Positions 48,657 to 57,893 are shown, numbered from the stretch's first letter. The stretch is 64,000 nt of DNA from Nitrosopumilus zosterae (GCF_025998175.1 NZ_AP026695.1:310001-374000), one strand, 5' to 3'. Translations and numbers: made by a program. Notes: a model not told the origin generated them from the sequence alone.

Positions 48657-48806
48657 GTGAAAATACAGATCTGTTATATTTGTAAAACTTGTATTGATAT
48701 CATGAGCATACACTGTGAATGTGGGATTTGTGGGCATTGTGCTGAAAAAGAATGCATCGCAAAAGAATGTGAATGTTGTACAAATTTTCACATGCGTTCG
48801 GGATAA
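48657..48806 (+). CDS. metallothionein-like Cys-rich peptide (49 aa, or 34 aa from ATG)
   Basis: From GTG 48657 the ORF has 11 cysteines in 49 residues; from ATG 48702 it has 8 in 34 (MSIHCECGICGHCAEKE...). The order C-x-C-G-x-x-C-x-x-C then C-x4-C-x-C-C, with several His, is the kind of pattern that holds clustered Zn, Cu or Cd ions. GTG lies ~15 codons upstream in a Cys-containing stretch (CYICKTC), which supports the longer form, while an ATG favours the shorter. AT-rich sequence precedes it. Metal storage or sensing is inference. Confidence 0.55.
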   Translation: MKIQICYICKTCIDIMSIHCECGICGHCAEKECIAKECECCTNFHMRSG

Positions 48807-48950
48807 ATCCACTAAAATTCCCATTTTTGATATTTGCATAAAGCCTCGTGCTTAACATTAGTCAAGTCAATGATTAAACAAAAATTGATCTGATGTAAAC
48901 AATAAATTTTTCATATATTCATTAATGGTAATTTACTCGAAAAAACATTC

Positions 48951-51593
48951 ATGAAATTTTGTTCTAATTGTGATACCAAGCTTTCACAAAATTTTGAAGA
49001 TGTTGGAGGACCCTGGGTTTGCCCAAAGTGTAATCCTGAAAGAGTAGTTCCAAAAAGACCAACTTATGGGATGAATTACTCTGGAATAACCAAATCTTGC
49101 TCCAAAGGATGTGGCGCACAAATCTATTGGGATGATCAATTCAAATCTGATAGTGGAAAATTCATTCCAATTGATACGCGAACAGATGAGCCCCACATAT
49201 GTGATGATCCTGCTGAATCAGAATATTTTCCAGATGAAATAAAAAAATATGCTCAGCCTAAAGAGCCAAAACCAGAGTCAAAAATTACATTACCTGCAGA
49301 AATTTTATTTGATGTTAAAAAAATCCCGCAATCTCTTGTTGATGAAGACAGGATTATTCGTGAGATAGTTCAGGGCCATAAAGAAGAATCGTTGGCAATT
49401 ATTCATTATGAGAAAATGTTCTCACCGGAACCTGAAAAGATTCCTGTTCAAAGTCTCAAGGATGTATTATCTGAAAATATTCTAAAAGGAATTGAAAAAT
49501 ACGGATTTTCTGGATTACTTCCATTCCAGGAAGAGTCAATACGCTCAATCTTAAACGGAAATAATTCGATAATTTCTGCGCCTACTGGTTCTGGAAAGAC
49601 TGAGGCCTTTTGTATTCCGATTTTACAAAAGATTTCCCAAGAGGAACAGCCTGGCGTATTTGCATTATTTGTGTATCCTCTTAACGCTCTGATTGATGAT
49701 CAGGTCTCAAAGATATCCCAGCTAATTGATAGATGTGGGTTGAAAAACAAAGTTGCCGCTTATTCAATTCATGGTGGTCAGAGCTCCGACTACAAAGACA
49801 TGATAATTTCCGATGCCAGTAAAAAATCATTGATCATTGCTACAAACTTTGATTTTATCAATTATCATTTGATATTACAAGACAAAAAATGGAATGAATT
49901 ATTCAAAAATGCCAGAATAATTGTAATGGACGAAGCTCATTCTTACACTAGCTTTCATGGATCAAATGTGTATCACGTCCTAAACAGAATGAAGCGATAC
50001 ATGGATGATGTTCAATTCGTTGGTTCTTCAGCTACTCTGGATAATTCAAAAGAATTCTTTTCAAGCATGTTTGATTTGCCTGAAGATTCGTTTTCGTACA
50101 TCAAAAGCAAGATTCGAAGAAAACACGACATGCACATGTTTTTCATAATGCCTAGAAAATATGGACAGCGAACTACCATGGAGATGCTAGCATCAATATG
50201 CTACAAGAACAAATCTACTCAGCTAATCTTTAGTAATTCTCATAATGATTCGGAATTTCTAGCATCAAATGTGGAGGTTGCAAATGATGGAATTAGAATT
50301 CAAATACATAGGGGGGGCCTTGATCAAAATAACAGAAAGTTATACGAATCTCAAATGAAAGCAGGAGAACTAGATGCATTATCGTGTACGCCTACATTGG
50401 AGCTTGGAATAGACATTGGTCATGTGGATGTAGTGATATCTGCATTCAAAAACGAGTATGATTCTTTTGTTCAGAGAATTGGGCGTGCTGGACGTATGGG
50501 ACAAAAATCCTATGCAATATGCGTTTTTGATCCTGATGATGCGGCATGCCACTACTTTGCACGCCACATTGATGATTATCTGTCACAAGACCATGTAATT
50601 CCAATAAACAAGAAAAACCCAATCATTTCTGACAAGCATCTGGAATCAATAGAAATTGAAAAGGCGGCAGCAACTGAATCTGATAAATCCCAATTCTTTG
50701 ATTTTGCAAACAGCATCAATTTACGTGGTACATCAGGCGAGATTGCAATTTACTTTAACTCTAAAAAGATAGGGACACGTGGCATTCCTGTTGGATATTA
50801 CCAGTTGCATCAAAACGCCATCTATCATTTTAACAAGCAAAATTACGAGGTCACATCTCTGATAAAGTCCCAAAATGGCGCAAGGGCGTATCTGAAGAGA
50901 TCATATGAAAAACAAAAAAGGACCATTCCAATAGTCAGAACAACCATACTTGAGACGTCAGAAAGGAATGCAACGCATCGAGATATTACCATAAAGTCTA
51001 AGACCCTCTCATTACGTTATGGCATAATTGAGCTAAGTAGAACCATCACTGGATATGTAAAAGGAAATTATAATGAATCATCAGAAAACTTTGAAACCCA
51101 CAATGGGACCAGCATTTCATCCTGGAGGAATTTTAACTGGAAATCAAGACATTCCTCAGTAAGCATTGCAATCCCTCCAGAATTTATTCTAAAATCAAAC
51201 CCTGAATCAAAAAGTCAAATCGCATCTGACTCTAGACTTCATACAATAACTCATGTGTTTATCAACGCTGCAAAAATTATCACAAAATCTGAATCAAACG
51301 ATATCGATGCATATTATGAAAATGGGATGATTTACCTCTATGATAATTCCTCAGATGGATTCAACGGATGTAGTAAAATTATCTATGATGATTTTGAAAA
51401 AATTCTCAATACATGTTACTCATTATTGTGTGACTGTGATTGTCCTGCGGATCCTAACCAGAAAAAGCTAGTTCAACAAGGGGATAATTGGGGCGGGTGT
51501 CCAAAATGTACATTTACAACTAATTACTGTGTAACTAAAAACAAGGAACTATCAAAAAAAGACGCAAAAGATTTCTTTCAATTTTTTCACTAA
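48951..51593 (+). CDS. DEAD/H-box helicase with zinc domains (MrfA/YprA-like, DUF1998 C-terminus)
   Basis: An 880-residue protein. Residues ~3-30 are a C4 zinc ribbon (CSNC...CPKC), and ~45-80 hold 'SCSKGCGAQIYWDDQ' with later HICDD. The helicase core has Walker A 'APTGSGKTEAF' (~210-219), 'DEAH' (~326), 'SSATL' (~359) and 'QRIGRAGR' (~508). The C-terminus carries four cysteines ('CDCPADP' and 'GGCPKC', ~827-845) as in DUF1998 of MrfA-type repair helicases. It probably unwinds DNA in repair or defence. Standing alone with no nuclease or methylase partner. Confidence 0.85.
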   Translation: MKFCSNCDTKLSQNFEDVGGPWVCPKCNPERVVPKRPTYGMNYSGITKSCSKGCGAQIYWDDQFKSDSGKFIPIDTRTDEPHICDDPAESEYFPDEIKKYAQPKEPKPESKITLPAEILFDVKKIPQSLVDEDRIIREIVQGHKEESLAIIHYEKMFSPEPEKIPVQSLKDVLSENILKGIEKYGFSGLLPFQEESIRSILNGNNSIISAPTGSGKTEAFCIPILQKISQEEQPGVFALFVYPLNALIDDQVSKISQLIDRCGLKNKVAAYSIHGGQSSDYKDMIISDASKKSLIIATNFDFINYHLILQDKKWNELFKNARIIVMDEAHSYTSFHGSNVYHVLNRMKRYMDDVQFVGSSATLDNSKEFFSSMFDLPEDSFSYIKSKIRRKHDMHMFFIMPRKYGQRTTMEMLASICYKNKSTQLIFSNSHNDSEFLASNVEVANDGIRIQIHRGGLDQNNRKLYESQMKAGELDALSCTPTLELGIDIGHVDVVISAFKNEYDSFVQRIGRAGRMGQKSYAICVFDPDDAACHYFARHIDDYLSQDHVIPINKKNPIISDKHLESIEIEKAAATESDKSQFFDFANSINLRGTSGEIAIYFNSKKIGTRGIPVGYYQLHQNAIYHFNKQNYEVTSLIKSQNGARAYLKRSYEKQKRTIPIVRTTILETSERNATHRDITIKSKTLSLRYGIIELSRTITGYVKGNYNESSENFETHNGTSISSWRNFNWKSRHSSVSIAIPPEFILKSNPESKSQIASDSRLHTITHVFINAAKIITKSESNDIDAYYENGMIYLYDNSSDGFNGCSKIIYDDFEKILNTCYSLLCDCDCPADPNQKKLVQQGDNWGGCPKCTFTTNYCVTKNKELSKKDAKDFFQFFH

Positions 51594-51829
51594 AGTCTGA
51601 TCTGGATATCAAAATTGTGCGGTTTTTATTTTAATAGATTGCAAAAGATCTTGCGATGATACATAGTACAATTGCTGGAATCTCTAAAAAGAGAACAGTA
51701 ACATGCAAAAATCAGTTGAACAAACATCTAGTCTACAATCCCTTGAAGACTTGTATTAAAACCATCAGTATGATTTAATCTAATAATTCCTACGAATTCC
51801 TCATAAATGATTTTCAGTTTTTGTGTTCA

Positions 51830-52663
51830 ATGACCAAACTACTGTATGCATCAATCATCGCTTCTGTAATTGTAATGTCTGTTTTTAGTGCTGACGCCTT
51901 TGCACAGTCAGACTTCAAAAAAATTGAGGGCGATGATCTGAACAATCCTGTTTCACAAGACATTCTTGCAAAAATTGAATTTGCAAAAAAACAATTCATG
52001 CAAGCAAAAGAGACTGAAAACAAGCGCAATGCCCAACAAAAACTCATTGATGAGCAACGGGCTATTTCACAAGAATCTCTAAAGCAAGAACTCCAAAGAA
52101 TGGAAAAAACATATGAAGAATTCACGCCTAGAAATGCATTTGCAAAATATGTTTCAAATCTTAATGCCACAAACCATGGGATATTCTGGGATCAATTTGA
52201 TTATCTTCACGCAAAAATATCTCTGGCAAGAGATGCGAGGGATTCTGTCATAAAACAAGGCGGAACATTTTCTGAAGCTATGAAACAGTATGTCCAATTT
52301 GCCAAGATGCCAAAAATCGAAATGCAAAACATTGTGAGAGAACTTAACATAAAACACAATCTTGCACAAGAAGACATTCAGTCAAACTTTGACATGAATG
52401 GGAAATTGCCACGATACGAAAATGACATTGAAGCTCCGTGCTATGGATGTACTGCAAAAATCTCCAAAGTTCAAATTGACTCAAAACAATCGGTTCCTAT
52501 AACAAGAACTGTGTTTGAGCCAAAGCCTACACAGATAAGTGATCTGAAAGACTCTCTTTCCGACCTCCAAAGCCAATTCCTAGAATCAAAGAATATCATT
52601 GCACAGAAAAAAATGGTATTTGAGATGAATGAAATCATAAAACGAATTCAAGAACTTCAATAA
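51830..52663 (+). CDS. secreted helical protein, 277 aa (paralogue of 45209 N-terminal domain)
   Basis: Signal peptide of ~25 residues ending AFAQ. The mature part matches residues ~50-210 of the 632-residue protein at 45209: 'LNNPVSQDILAKIEFAKK', 'PRNAFAKYV', 'HGIFWDQFDYLHAK' and 'NIKHNLAQED'. The C-terminal ~70 residues are unrelated and helical, with 'CYGC' in the middle. I chose ATG 51830, three codons after a TTG. A gene of unknown role that defines a thaumarchaeal secreted family by its shared core. Confidence 0.72.
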   Translation: MTKLLYASIIASVIVMSVFSADAFAQSDFKKIEGDDLNNPVSQDILAKIEFAKKQFMQAKETENKRNAQQKLIDEQRAISQESLKQELQRMEKTYEEFTPRNAFAKYVSNLNATNHGIFWDQFDYLHAKISLARDARDSVIKQGGTFSEAMKQYVQFAKMPKIEMQNIVRELNIKHNLAQEDIQSNFDMNGKLPRYENDIEAPCYGCTAKISKVQIDSKQSVPITRTVFEPKPTQISDLKDSLSDLQSQFLESKNIIAQKKMVFEMNEIIKRIQELQ

Positions 52664-52684
52664 CCATTCTCTTTTATTTTTAAT

Positions 52685-52726
52685 AGATGTCGACTGTGTA
52701 TTTGTCTAATTTTTCCGTGGACATCT
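52685..52726. terminator. weak inverted repeat AGATGTC/GACATCT between convergent genes
   Basis: Seven paired bases at 52685-52691 and 52720-52726 with a 28-base loop, in the gap between the secreted protein (forward) and the reverse zinc-finger gene. It may end either transcript; weak because of the long loop. Confidence 0.3.
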
Positions 52727-52844
52727 GAATCCTATTGAGTCATTTCTGAGATTTCTTGTTTTATAGTTGCAAATTCCCTCTCTATATGCTTGAAATTTCA
52801 CATCTTTTCCAACATGGTAGATAAGATCATGCATTACGAAGCAA

Positions 52845-53039
52845 TCATGCAACCTCGTAAACTGGCGGCTTGTAGTTCACGTCTACTAACCTGCAGATAG
52901 AATGAATCTGCTCATCCGTCTCAAAGTTACAATTCTTGCAGGAAAATTTTATTGGTTCCATACACATTGAACATTTTTGTTTTGTCTCCAAGCCCAATCC
53001 GCATTTTCTGCAACTATCCATTCTCATTGTATTTTTCAC
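52845..53039 (-). CDS. small protein with zinc-knuckles, 64 aa
   Basis: CxxC pairs 'SCRKCGLGL', 'KCSMCMEPI' and 'SCKNCNFET' and a later 'SICRLV' give up to two zinc sites. An ATG at 53021 (MDSCRKC) is an equally good start and matches the pattern of short zinc proteins. Immediately downstream of a 37-residue membrane peptide (stop at 53040), so the two form an operon. Function unknown. Confidence 0.62.
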   Translation of the reverse strand: MKNTMRMDSCRKCGLGLETKQKCSMCMEPIKFSCKNCNFETDEQIHSICRLVDVNYKPPVYEVA

Positions 53040-53153
53040 CTACAATCCTAATGAAAGAACAATAACTGAAACTACTGCAAAAACATAGAAACCAATGAAT
53101 GCCTTTTTGTATCTTGGAATCATTAATTTTGATTTTTGTTTATTTTGAATCAT
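53040..53153 (-). CDS. 37-residue single-pass membrane peptide
   Basis: Starts MIQNKQKSKLMIPRYKK with one hydrophobic helix (residues ~18-36) ending at the C-terminus. A GGAGG Shine-Dalgarno sequence lies 7 bases before the ATG, a strong site in a genome where such leaders are unusual. Its stop abuts the start of the zinc-knuckle gene (53039), forming an operon. Likely N-in, C-out. Confidence 0.6.
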   Translation of the reverse strand: MIQNKQKSKLMIPRYKKAFIGFYVFAVVSVIVLSLGL

Positions 53154-53346
53154 TGCAATTCCTCCTTTGAAAAAACAGCGAGAAATCTGTGGAAAAAATC
53201 ACAGTTCTTGACTGGTCTGGAGCAATGTAGTTCTCGCATGGAAAGGATATGTCATTACTTACCATATACATTGGTCAGCTATTCAGCTTACCAGTAATCT
53301 AAATAATTTACCAGAGTCTATGAAGAACTAGCACCATAGTATAATC

Positions 53347-53493
53347 ATGAAACAACAAATCTCAAACTGGGATAAAATGGTTCATGCTCCATTCAAAAAG
53401 GTCGTAAAGTTTGACCTCATCTGCATGGGAATCGGTGTAGTGATGGGAATGGGTGCTGGAGCCTATCTTGTTGCTAGTGGTTTATTGGGCTAG
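53347..53493 (+). CDS. 48-residue membrane peptide
   Basis: Starts MKQQISNWDKMVHAPFKK with one Gly-rich hydrophobic helix (residues ~25-47: 'GVVMGMGAGAYLVASGLLG'). ATG start, TATA-like AGTATAATC within ~10 bases upstream is too close, so the promoter is further up. Single-helix Gly-rich peptides of this sort occur as accessory subunits of respiratory complexes; that is only a possibility. Confidence 0.6.
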   Translation: MKQQISNWDKMVHAPFKKVVKFDLICMGIGVVMGMGAGAYLVASGLLG

Positions 53494-53534
53494 CAACAAC
53501 TTCTTTTTTATAATAATTATTCATAACTACCAGC

Positions 53535-54503
53535 ATGCAATTTCAAACAATAGAGCCGTCTTATACATCAAAGGAGGGCTGTAGATTAGTTTGGAAAGGA
53601 GTTGATGAGGATGATACTGATGTGGTCATTCTAAACAAAAAAGAATTAGAAGATTTGGTTGAAATTTTTAAAAAAAATTCCACTGGCGAGGTCGAGTTGG
53701 AAGATCAATCGAGCTTCATTAGAGTAAATTCTGACGTTACTCAGTTTACTCTGACAAATCACCCGTTATTGGAGGCACAGACAACTGATCTTCAACAGCA
53801 AGTCTTAGAGTATGCTAAGGTTCCTCACGAACCCCAGTATGTCTACATAGGTTCCAAGGAGTTCTATCCTTCAGTATGGATAAGAAAAGATGACAAAGTG
53901 CAAGAGAAATTTTCTAAAACAAATCAAAAACAATCTCTGATTGAAGCTATCCTGTCATCCGAACCTGAAAAAATAAAACAAGACCTTTCTCCTACAGACC
54001 TGTTCAGAGTTTTTGCTACAAGGCGTTCCACAAGGAAATTTGATAAAACCAAGGTTGAGGACTGGAAGGTTGACAAAATTCTTTCAGCAGCCGATGTTGC
54101 TCCGACAGCTGGTAACTTCCAAGGATTTCAAGTATTCTTGATTAAAAACAAAAATACCAAAGAAGCACTTGTCGAAGCTGCAAACAAGCAACCCTATGTC
54201 AATGCCCCTGTTGTTTTGGTATTTTGTACTGATCCATCCAGAGTCAAACTGAAATTCCCTCCCGAGATATTGGAGAAGTTCTCATTACAGGACGCCACTA
54301 TTGCGGCAGCATTTTCATTATTGGCAGCCTCAGGAGTGGGGCTTAGCACAATTTGGATTGGAATGTTTGATGAGGAAAAGGTAAGGAAGATTTTGGGAAC
54401 TGATTTGAGGCCGTCATCCATTCTTTGCATTGGTTATCCCGATAAGAAAAAGCCGCCAAAATCAAGAAGAAATCTCAAAGAGCTCATCAAAGTTATAGAA
54501 TGA
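53535..54503 (+). CDS. nitroreductase-family protein with extra N-terminal domain
   Basis: A 322-residue protein. Residues ~155-320 are a nitroreductase/FMN domain: 'VFATRRSTRKFD', 'AADVAPTAGNFQGFQVFLIKN', 'AAAFSLLAASGVGLSTIWIGMF' and 'LCIGYPDKKKPPKSRR'. The first ~140 residues are a separate domain of unknown fold. Such enzymes reduce nitro groups, quinones or flavins using NAD(P)H; the substrate is not clear. ATG start, just after the 48-residue peptide gene. Confidence 0.83.
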   Translation: MQFQTIEPSYTSKEGCRLVWKGVDEDDTDVVILNKKELEDLVEIFKKNSTGEVELEDQSSFIRVNSDVTQFTLTNHPLLEAQTTDLQQQVLEYAKVPHEPQYVYIGSKEFYPSVWIRKDDKVQEKFSKTNQKQSLIEAILSSEPEKIKQDLSPTDLFRVFATRRSTRKFDKTKVEDWKVDKILSAADVAPTAGNFQGFQVFLIKNKNTKEALVEAANKQPYVNAPVVLVFCTDPSRVKLKFPPEILEKFSLQDATIAAAFSLLAASGVGLSTIWIGMFDEEKVRKILGTDLRPSSILCIGYPDKKKPPKSRRNLKELIKVIE

Positions 54504-54543
54504 TTTTGTAATCATTTTTATCTCGTATTGAGGACTATGTTTG

Positions 54544-55344
54544 ATGCCTGATCTTTTCGATGAGACCGCAAACTATGCGCTTGATTTGGCCAGTCCTCAA
54601 CGAATGCAAATTTTATTCAAATTGCTTGAAAAAAACTATACCCCTACTGCGCTTGCAAAAGAAATTGACGCTACAAAACAAGAGGTTCACAGAAATTTTG
54701 TAAGACTGGAGGAAAGTGGCCTTATTGAAAAGGAAACAAATGGCACCTATCTGTTAACGACGTTTGGAAAAATCGTGTGCACCCAAGTACCGTCACTCAT
54801 TTTTATCTCACAAAACAGGAAATATTTTGAAGAGCATAATTTTGGTGAAATTCCACACAAGTTCCAAATGCGTTGCGGCCAGCTTGCAAATGGTCAGTAC
54901 ATCAAAGGAATCTCCAAAGTTCTGGAACAATGGAAAAGCATTTACAAAAACTCAAATGAATACATCTACGAAATATTGTCAGAAGTTCCGCTGGATTTGA
55001 TAGAGCCGCTGGTGAAACAAGTCAAAAAAGGAGTCAGATTCAATTACATATTTTCAGAATCTGCATCAGTTCCTAAGGGCAGAAAAGCATTACTGAAGAA
55101 ACTTGGCTTTGACAAATTAATTGAAAAAGGTCTAATTGAGAGAAAGATGGAAAAGAATGTCCAGACAGTTGTAATTCTAAATGAAAAAGAGGCATGCATA
55201 ATGTTTCCAACTTTGGATGGCGAGTCTGATCTTACTGAAATGTTTTATTCAGATGACTTGATGTTTCATGAATGGTGTCTTGATTATTTTAGATACTGTT
55301 GGTATGGTTCTGATGTGTTCAGGGAAAGCAAACTAAAAGAATAA
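54544..55344 (+). CDS. archaeal HTH regulator with DUF1724 (FilR1-type) sensor domain
   Basis: A 266-residue protein. Residues ~10-80 are an ArsR-like winged helix ('ALDLASPQRMQILFKLLEKN', 'TALAKEIDATKQEVHRNFVRLEESGLI'). Residues ~150-255 match DUF1724 ('KQVKKGVRFNYIFSES', 'MFYSDDLMFHEWCLDYFRYCW'), the pocket seen in methanogen FilR1. Ligand unknown. ATG 54544 preferred to the TTG three bases upstream. Forty bases after the nitroreductase, so perhaps its regulator. Confidence 0.82.
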   Translation: MPDLFDETANYALDLASPQRMQILFKLLEKNYTPTALAKEIDATKQEVHRNFVRLEESGLIEKETNGTYLLTTFGKIVCTQVPSLIFISQNRKYFEEHNFGEIPHKFQMRCGQLANGQYIKGISKVLEQWKSIYKNSNEYIYEILSEVPLDLIEPLVKQVKKGVRFNYIFSESASVPKGRKALLKKLGFDKLIEKGLIERKMEKNVQTVVILNEKEACIMFPTLDGESDLTEMFYSDDLMFHEWCLDYFRYCWYGSDVFRESKLKE

Positions 55345-55471
55345 TCTAACTCATGTCTGTTCTTTCTAGCTGGTCTTTGTGAGAATTAGTTCAATTTCTG
55401 TTATTGTGTTACGTCTATTCCATTTGGTTCAAGGCAAAAAAATACAAATTCTATAACATTGCAAAGTAATT

Positions 55472-56320
55472 ATGGAGAAAATTTGTTGGGCCAACACTGA
55501 CAATTTTGATGAATCCGAATTTGTCGTATTGGGAATTCCGGACGAATCCCAATCACACGCTTTAAGGAAAGGAACTGAGGAAGCGCCATCTAAAATCCGA
55601 CAGATCTCCAATCTGCGTGATTCCTATGTTCGGAATGGTACAGTCTCCCTTGGGCGGCCATTTCAAGGCAATGAAAAAAAAGTGCATGACATTGGGAACA
55701 TCAATAGAACCGATATTGAAAAAATATATGATAAAATTTCCACCTCCTCAAAGATTCCTATCTCTATTGGAGGTGATCATTCCATTACGAGTCAAATAAT
55801 TAATTCAATGGCAAATACCTATGGAAAAATCTCTCTGGTGTATTTTGATGCTCATCCTGACTTTGTAAGTTCCGCCGCCAACTACTATGGTTCAGTAATC
55901 ACTGATGTCCTTTCTAGAATTGAAATTGAATCTAGTATTCAAATAGGAATTCGAACTCCTGAACAAGAGGAATTGGATAATATCAAAAAATACAATCTAC
56001 AAGTAATTACCCCTTTTGACATTGCAGAGCAGGGAATAGCAAAAGTTGCAAACACGATATTGGACAAGTTGGGGGACAAAGTGTATGTCTCATTTGATAT
56101 GGATTGTATTGATCCTGCACATGCCCCAGGCGTATCTGTTCCAGTTCCTGTAGGTCTTAACAGTAATGATGCCATCTATTTATTACAAAAAATTGCAAAA
56201 AGAGGAATAATTGGAATGGATATAATGGAAGTGTGTCCTAGTTTTGACATTAAAGACAGAACATCACATTTGGCATCTAGAATAATATCTGAAGTGCTTT
56301 ATTCATCAGGTGGAACATAA
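55472..56320 (+). CDS. arginase/agmatinase-family ureohydrolase
   Basis: A 282-residue Mn-dependent ureohydrolase: 'SIGGDHSITSQI', 'VYFDAHPDFV' (DAHxD), 'YVSFDMDCIDPAHAPGVSVP' and 'GMDIMEVCPS'. Metal ligands H, D, H, D, D and D are in place. Arginase, agmatinase or guanidinobutyrase activity cannot be told apart. Its stop overlaps the P5C dehydrogenase start by 11 bases, pointing to arginine-to-glutamate catabolism. ATG start. Confidence 0.87.
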   Translation: MEKICWANTDNFDESEFVVLGIPDESQSHALRKGTEEAPSKIRQISNLRDSYVRNGTVSLGRPFQGNEKKVHDIGNINRTDIEKIYDKISTSSKIPISIGGDHSITSQIINSMANTYGKISLVYFDAHPDFVSSAANYYGSVITDVLSRIEIESSIQIGIRTPEQEELDNIKKYNLQVITPFDIAEQGIAKVANTILDKLGDKVYVSFDMDCIDPAHAPGVSVPVPVGLNSNDAIYLLQKIAKRGIIGMDIMEVCPSFDIKDRTSHLASRIISEVLYSSGGT

Positions 56321-57893
56321 CTTGTCTGAATTTGAAAACGAATACACATGGGGCAAGGCAGTAGCAAATAATTCCACTGAAAAGTTTCATGAATCTTTTG
56401 ATAGTGCAATTGACAAAGTCAGAAAAATCCTTGGGAAAAAATATCCGATAATAATCAATGGCAAAGAGATCTATTACGATGATTGTTTTTCCGTCCGATG
56501 TCCTTCTGACACTGAAATCGTTGTTGGAGAATTTCCAAAAACATCCGTTGATGACACAAAAAATGCTATATCTAGTGCAAAAAATGCATTTGAAAAATGG
56601 AGCAATACCACATTTCAAAAAAGAGTTGAAATATTCAGAAATTGTGCGGATGTTTTCTCCAAAGAAAAATTCTTTTTAGCTGCTCTCATGACCCTTGAGA
56701 ATGGAAAGAATCGCCTAGAATCCATGGGAGACGTTGATGAAGCTATAGACTTTATGAGATTTTATGCATTACAATTAGAAAATAACCTGGGATTCTGCAA
56801 GCCGACTGCCCATCCAAATCCTCATGAGAAAACACAGGTTGTAATGAAACCGTACGGTGTGTGGGGAATAATTGCACCATTTAACTTTCCATCTGCAATT
56901 GCAATAGGCATGACTACTGCCGCGTTAATCACAGGAAACACTGCAATTTTAAAGCCTGCAAGTGACGCACCGTTATCCTCCTTTCAGTTTGCAAAAATCA
57001 TCTATTCTGTAATTCCAGACGGCGCAATTAATTTTGTAACAGGTTCCGGAGGAATAGTTGGAAAAACCATCATTGAGAGCAAAGACGTTGACGGCATTGC
57101 ATTTACTGGATCCCGTGAGGTTGGCATGAGGGGATTCCAAGAGTTTACTAAAATCACGGCAAAACCTTTCATCTCTGAAATGGGAGGGAAAAATCCTGCC
57201 ATTGTGACTAAAAATGCTGATTTGGACAAGGCAGCTGAAGGAGTCATGGCTGCTGCCTTTGGATTTGGAGGACAAAAATGCAGTGCGTGCTCTCGAGTTT
57301 ATGTTCAAAATGACGTTGCTGATCAGTTCATTTCAAAGATTGTTGAGAAGACAAAGAAACTAAGAATAGGGATGCCTTGGGAAAGAGATGTGTTCCTGGG
57401 GCCTGTAATTAACAAGGATGCAAAAACAAAATTTGAAAATGCAGTAAGCCTGGCAAAACAAGATGGAGAGGTTCTTACCGGAGGGACAATACTGTCTTCG
57501 TCAGGTCTTGAGAAGGGTTATTTTGTGGAACCTACGATCGTCACAAAATTACCTGATGATCACAAACTTGTCAAAGAGGAATTGTTTTTACCATTTTTGT
57601 GCATTCAAAAATACGATACCTTTGATGATGCAATCAAACTTGCAAATCAAACAGAATATGGGTTAACTGCAGGTATTTTTAGCAATGATGACAAACAGGT
57701 AGAAGAATTCTTTTCAAAAATTCAAGCAGGTGTTGTGTATGCTAATCGTTTTGCAAGTGCAACTACTGCTGCATTAGTCTCTAGTCAGCCATTTGTTGGT
57801 TGGAAATATTCTGGATCTACGGGAAAAGGTACCGGTGGTGAAAACTATCTGCAACAATTCATGCATAGTCAGACTCAAACCCGTTGTGATTGA
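56310..57893 (+). CDS. 1-pyrroline-5-carboxylate dehydrogenase (aldehyde dehydrogenase family)
   Basis: A 527-residue ALDH-fold enzyme oxidising P5C/glutamate semialdehyde to glutamate with NAD. It shows 'GVWGIIAPFNFPSAI', 'VNFVTGSGGIVGKTI', 'SEMGGKNPAIV' and the catalytic Cys in 'FGGQKCSACSRVYV', the P5CDH-specific pattern. C-terminal 'FVGWKYSGSTGKGTGG'. It overlaps the ureohydrolase at its start and proline dehydrogenase at its end (18 bases, convergent). Together they feed proline and arginine into glutamate. Confidence 0.9.
   Translation: MEHNLSEFENEYTWGKAVANNSTEKFHESFDSAIDKVRKILGKKYPIIINGKEIYYDDCFSVRCPSDTEIVVGEFPKTSVDDTKNAISSAKNAFEKWSNTTFQKRVEIFRNCADVFSKEKFFLAALMTLENGKNRLESMGDVDEAIDFMRFYALQLENNLGFCKPTAHPNPHEKTQVVMKPYGVWGIIAPFNFPSAIAIGMTTAALITGNTAILKPASDAPLSSFQFAKIIYSVIPDGAINFVTGSGGIVGKTIIESKDVDGIAFTGSREVGMRGFQEFTKITAKPFISEMGGKNPAIVTKNADLDKAAEGVMAAAFGFGGQKCSACSRVYVQNDVADQFISKIVEKTKKLRIGMPWERDVFLGPVINKDAKTKFENAVSLAKQDGEVLTGGTILSSSGLEKGYFVEPTIVTKLPDDHKLVKEELFLPFLCIQKYDTFDDAIKLANQTEYGLTAGIFSNDDKQVEEFFSKIQAGVVYANRFASATTAALVSSQPFVGWKYSGSTGKGTGGENYLQQFMHSQTQTRCD

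Noticed and set aside
51594-51829. C/D-box guide RNA in the gap before the secreted-protein gene
   Set aside because: A GATGATA-like box occurs, but no matching D box (CTGA) at the right distance was found.
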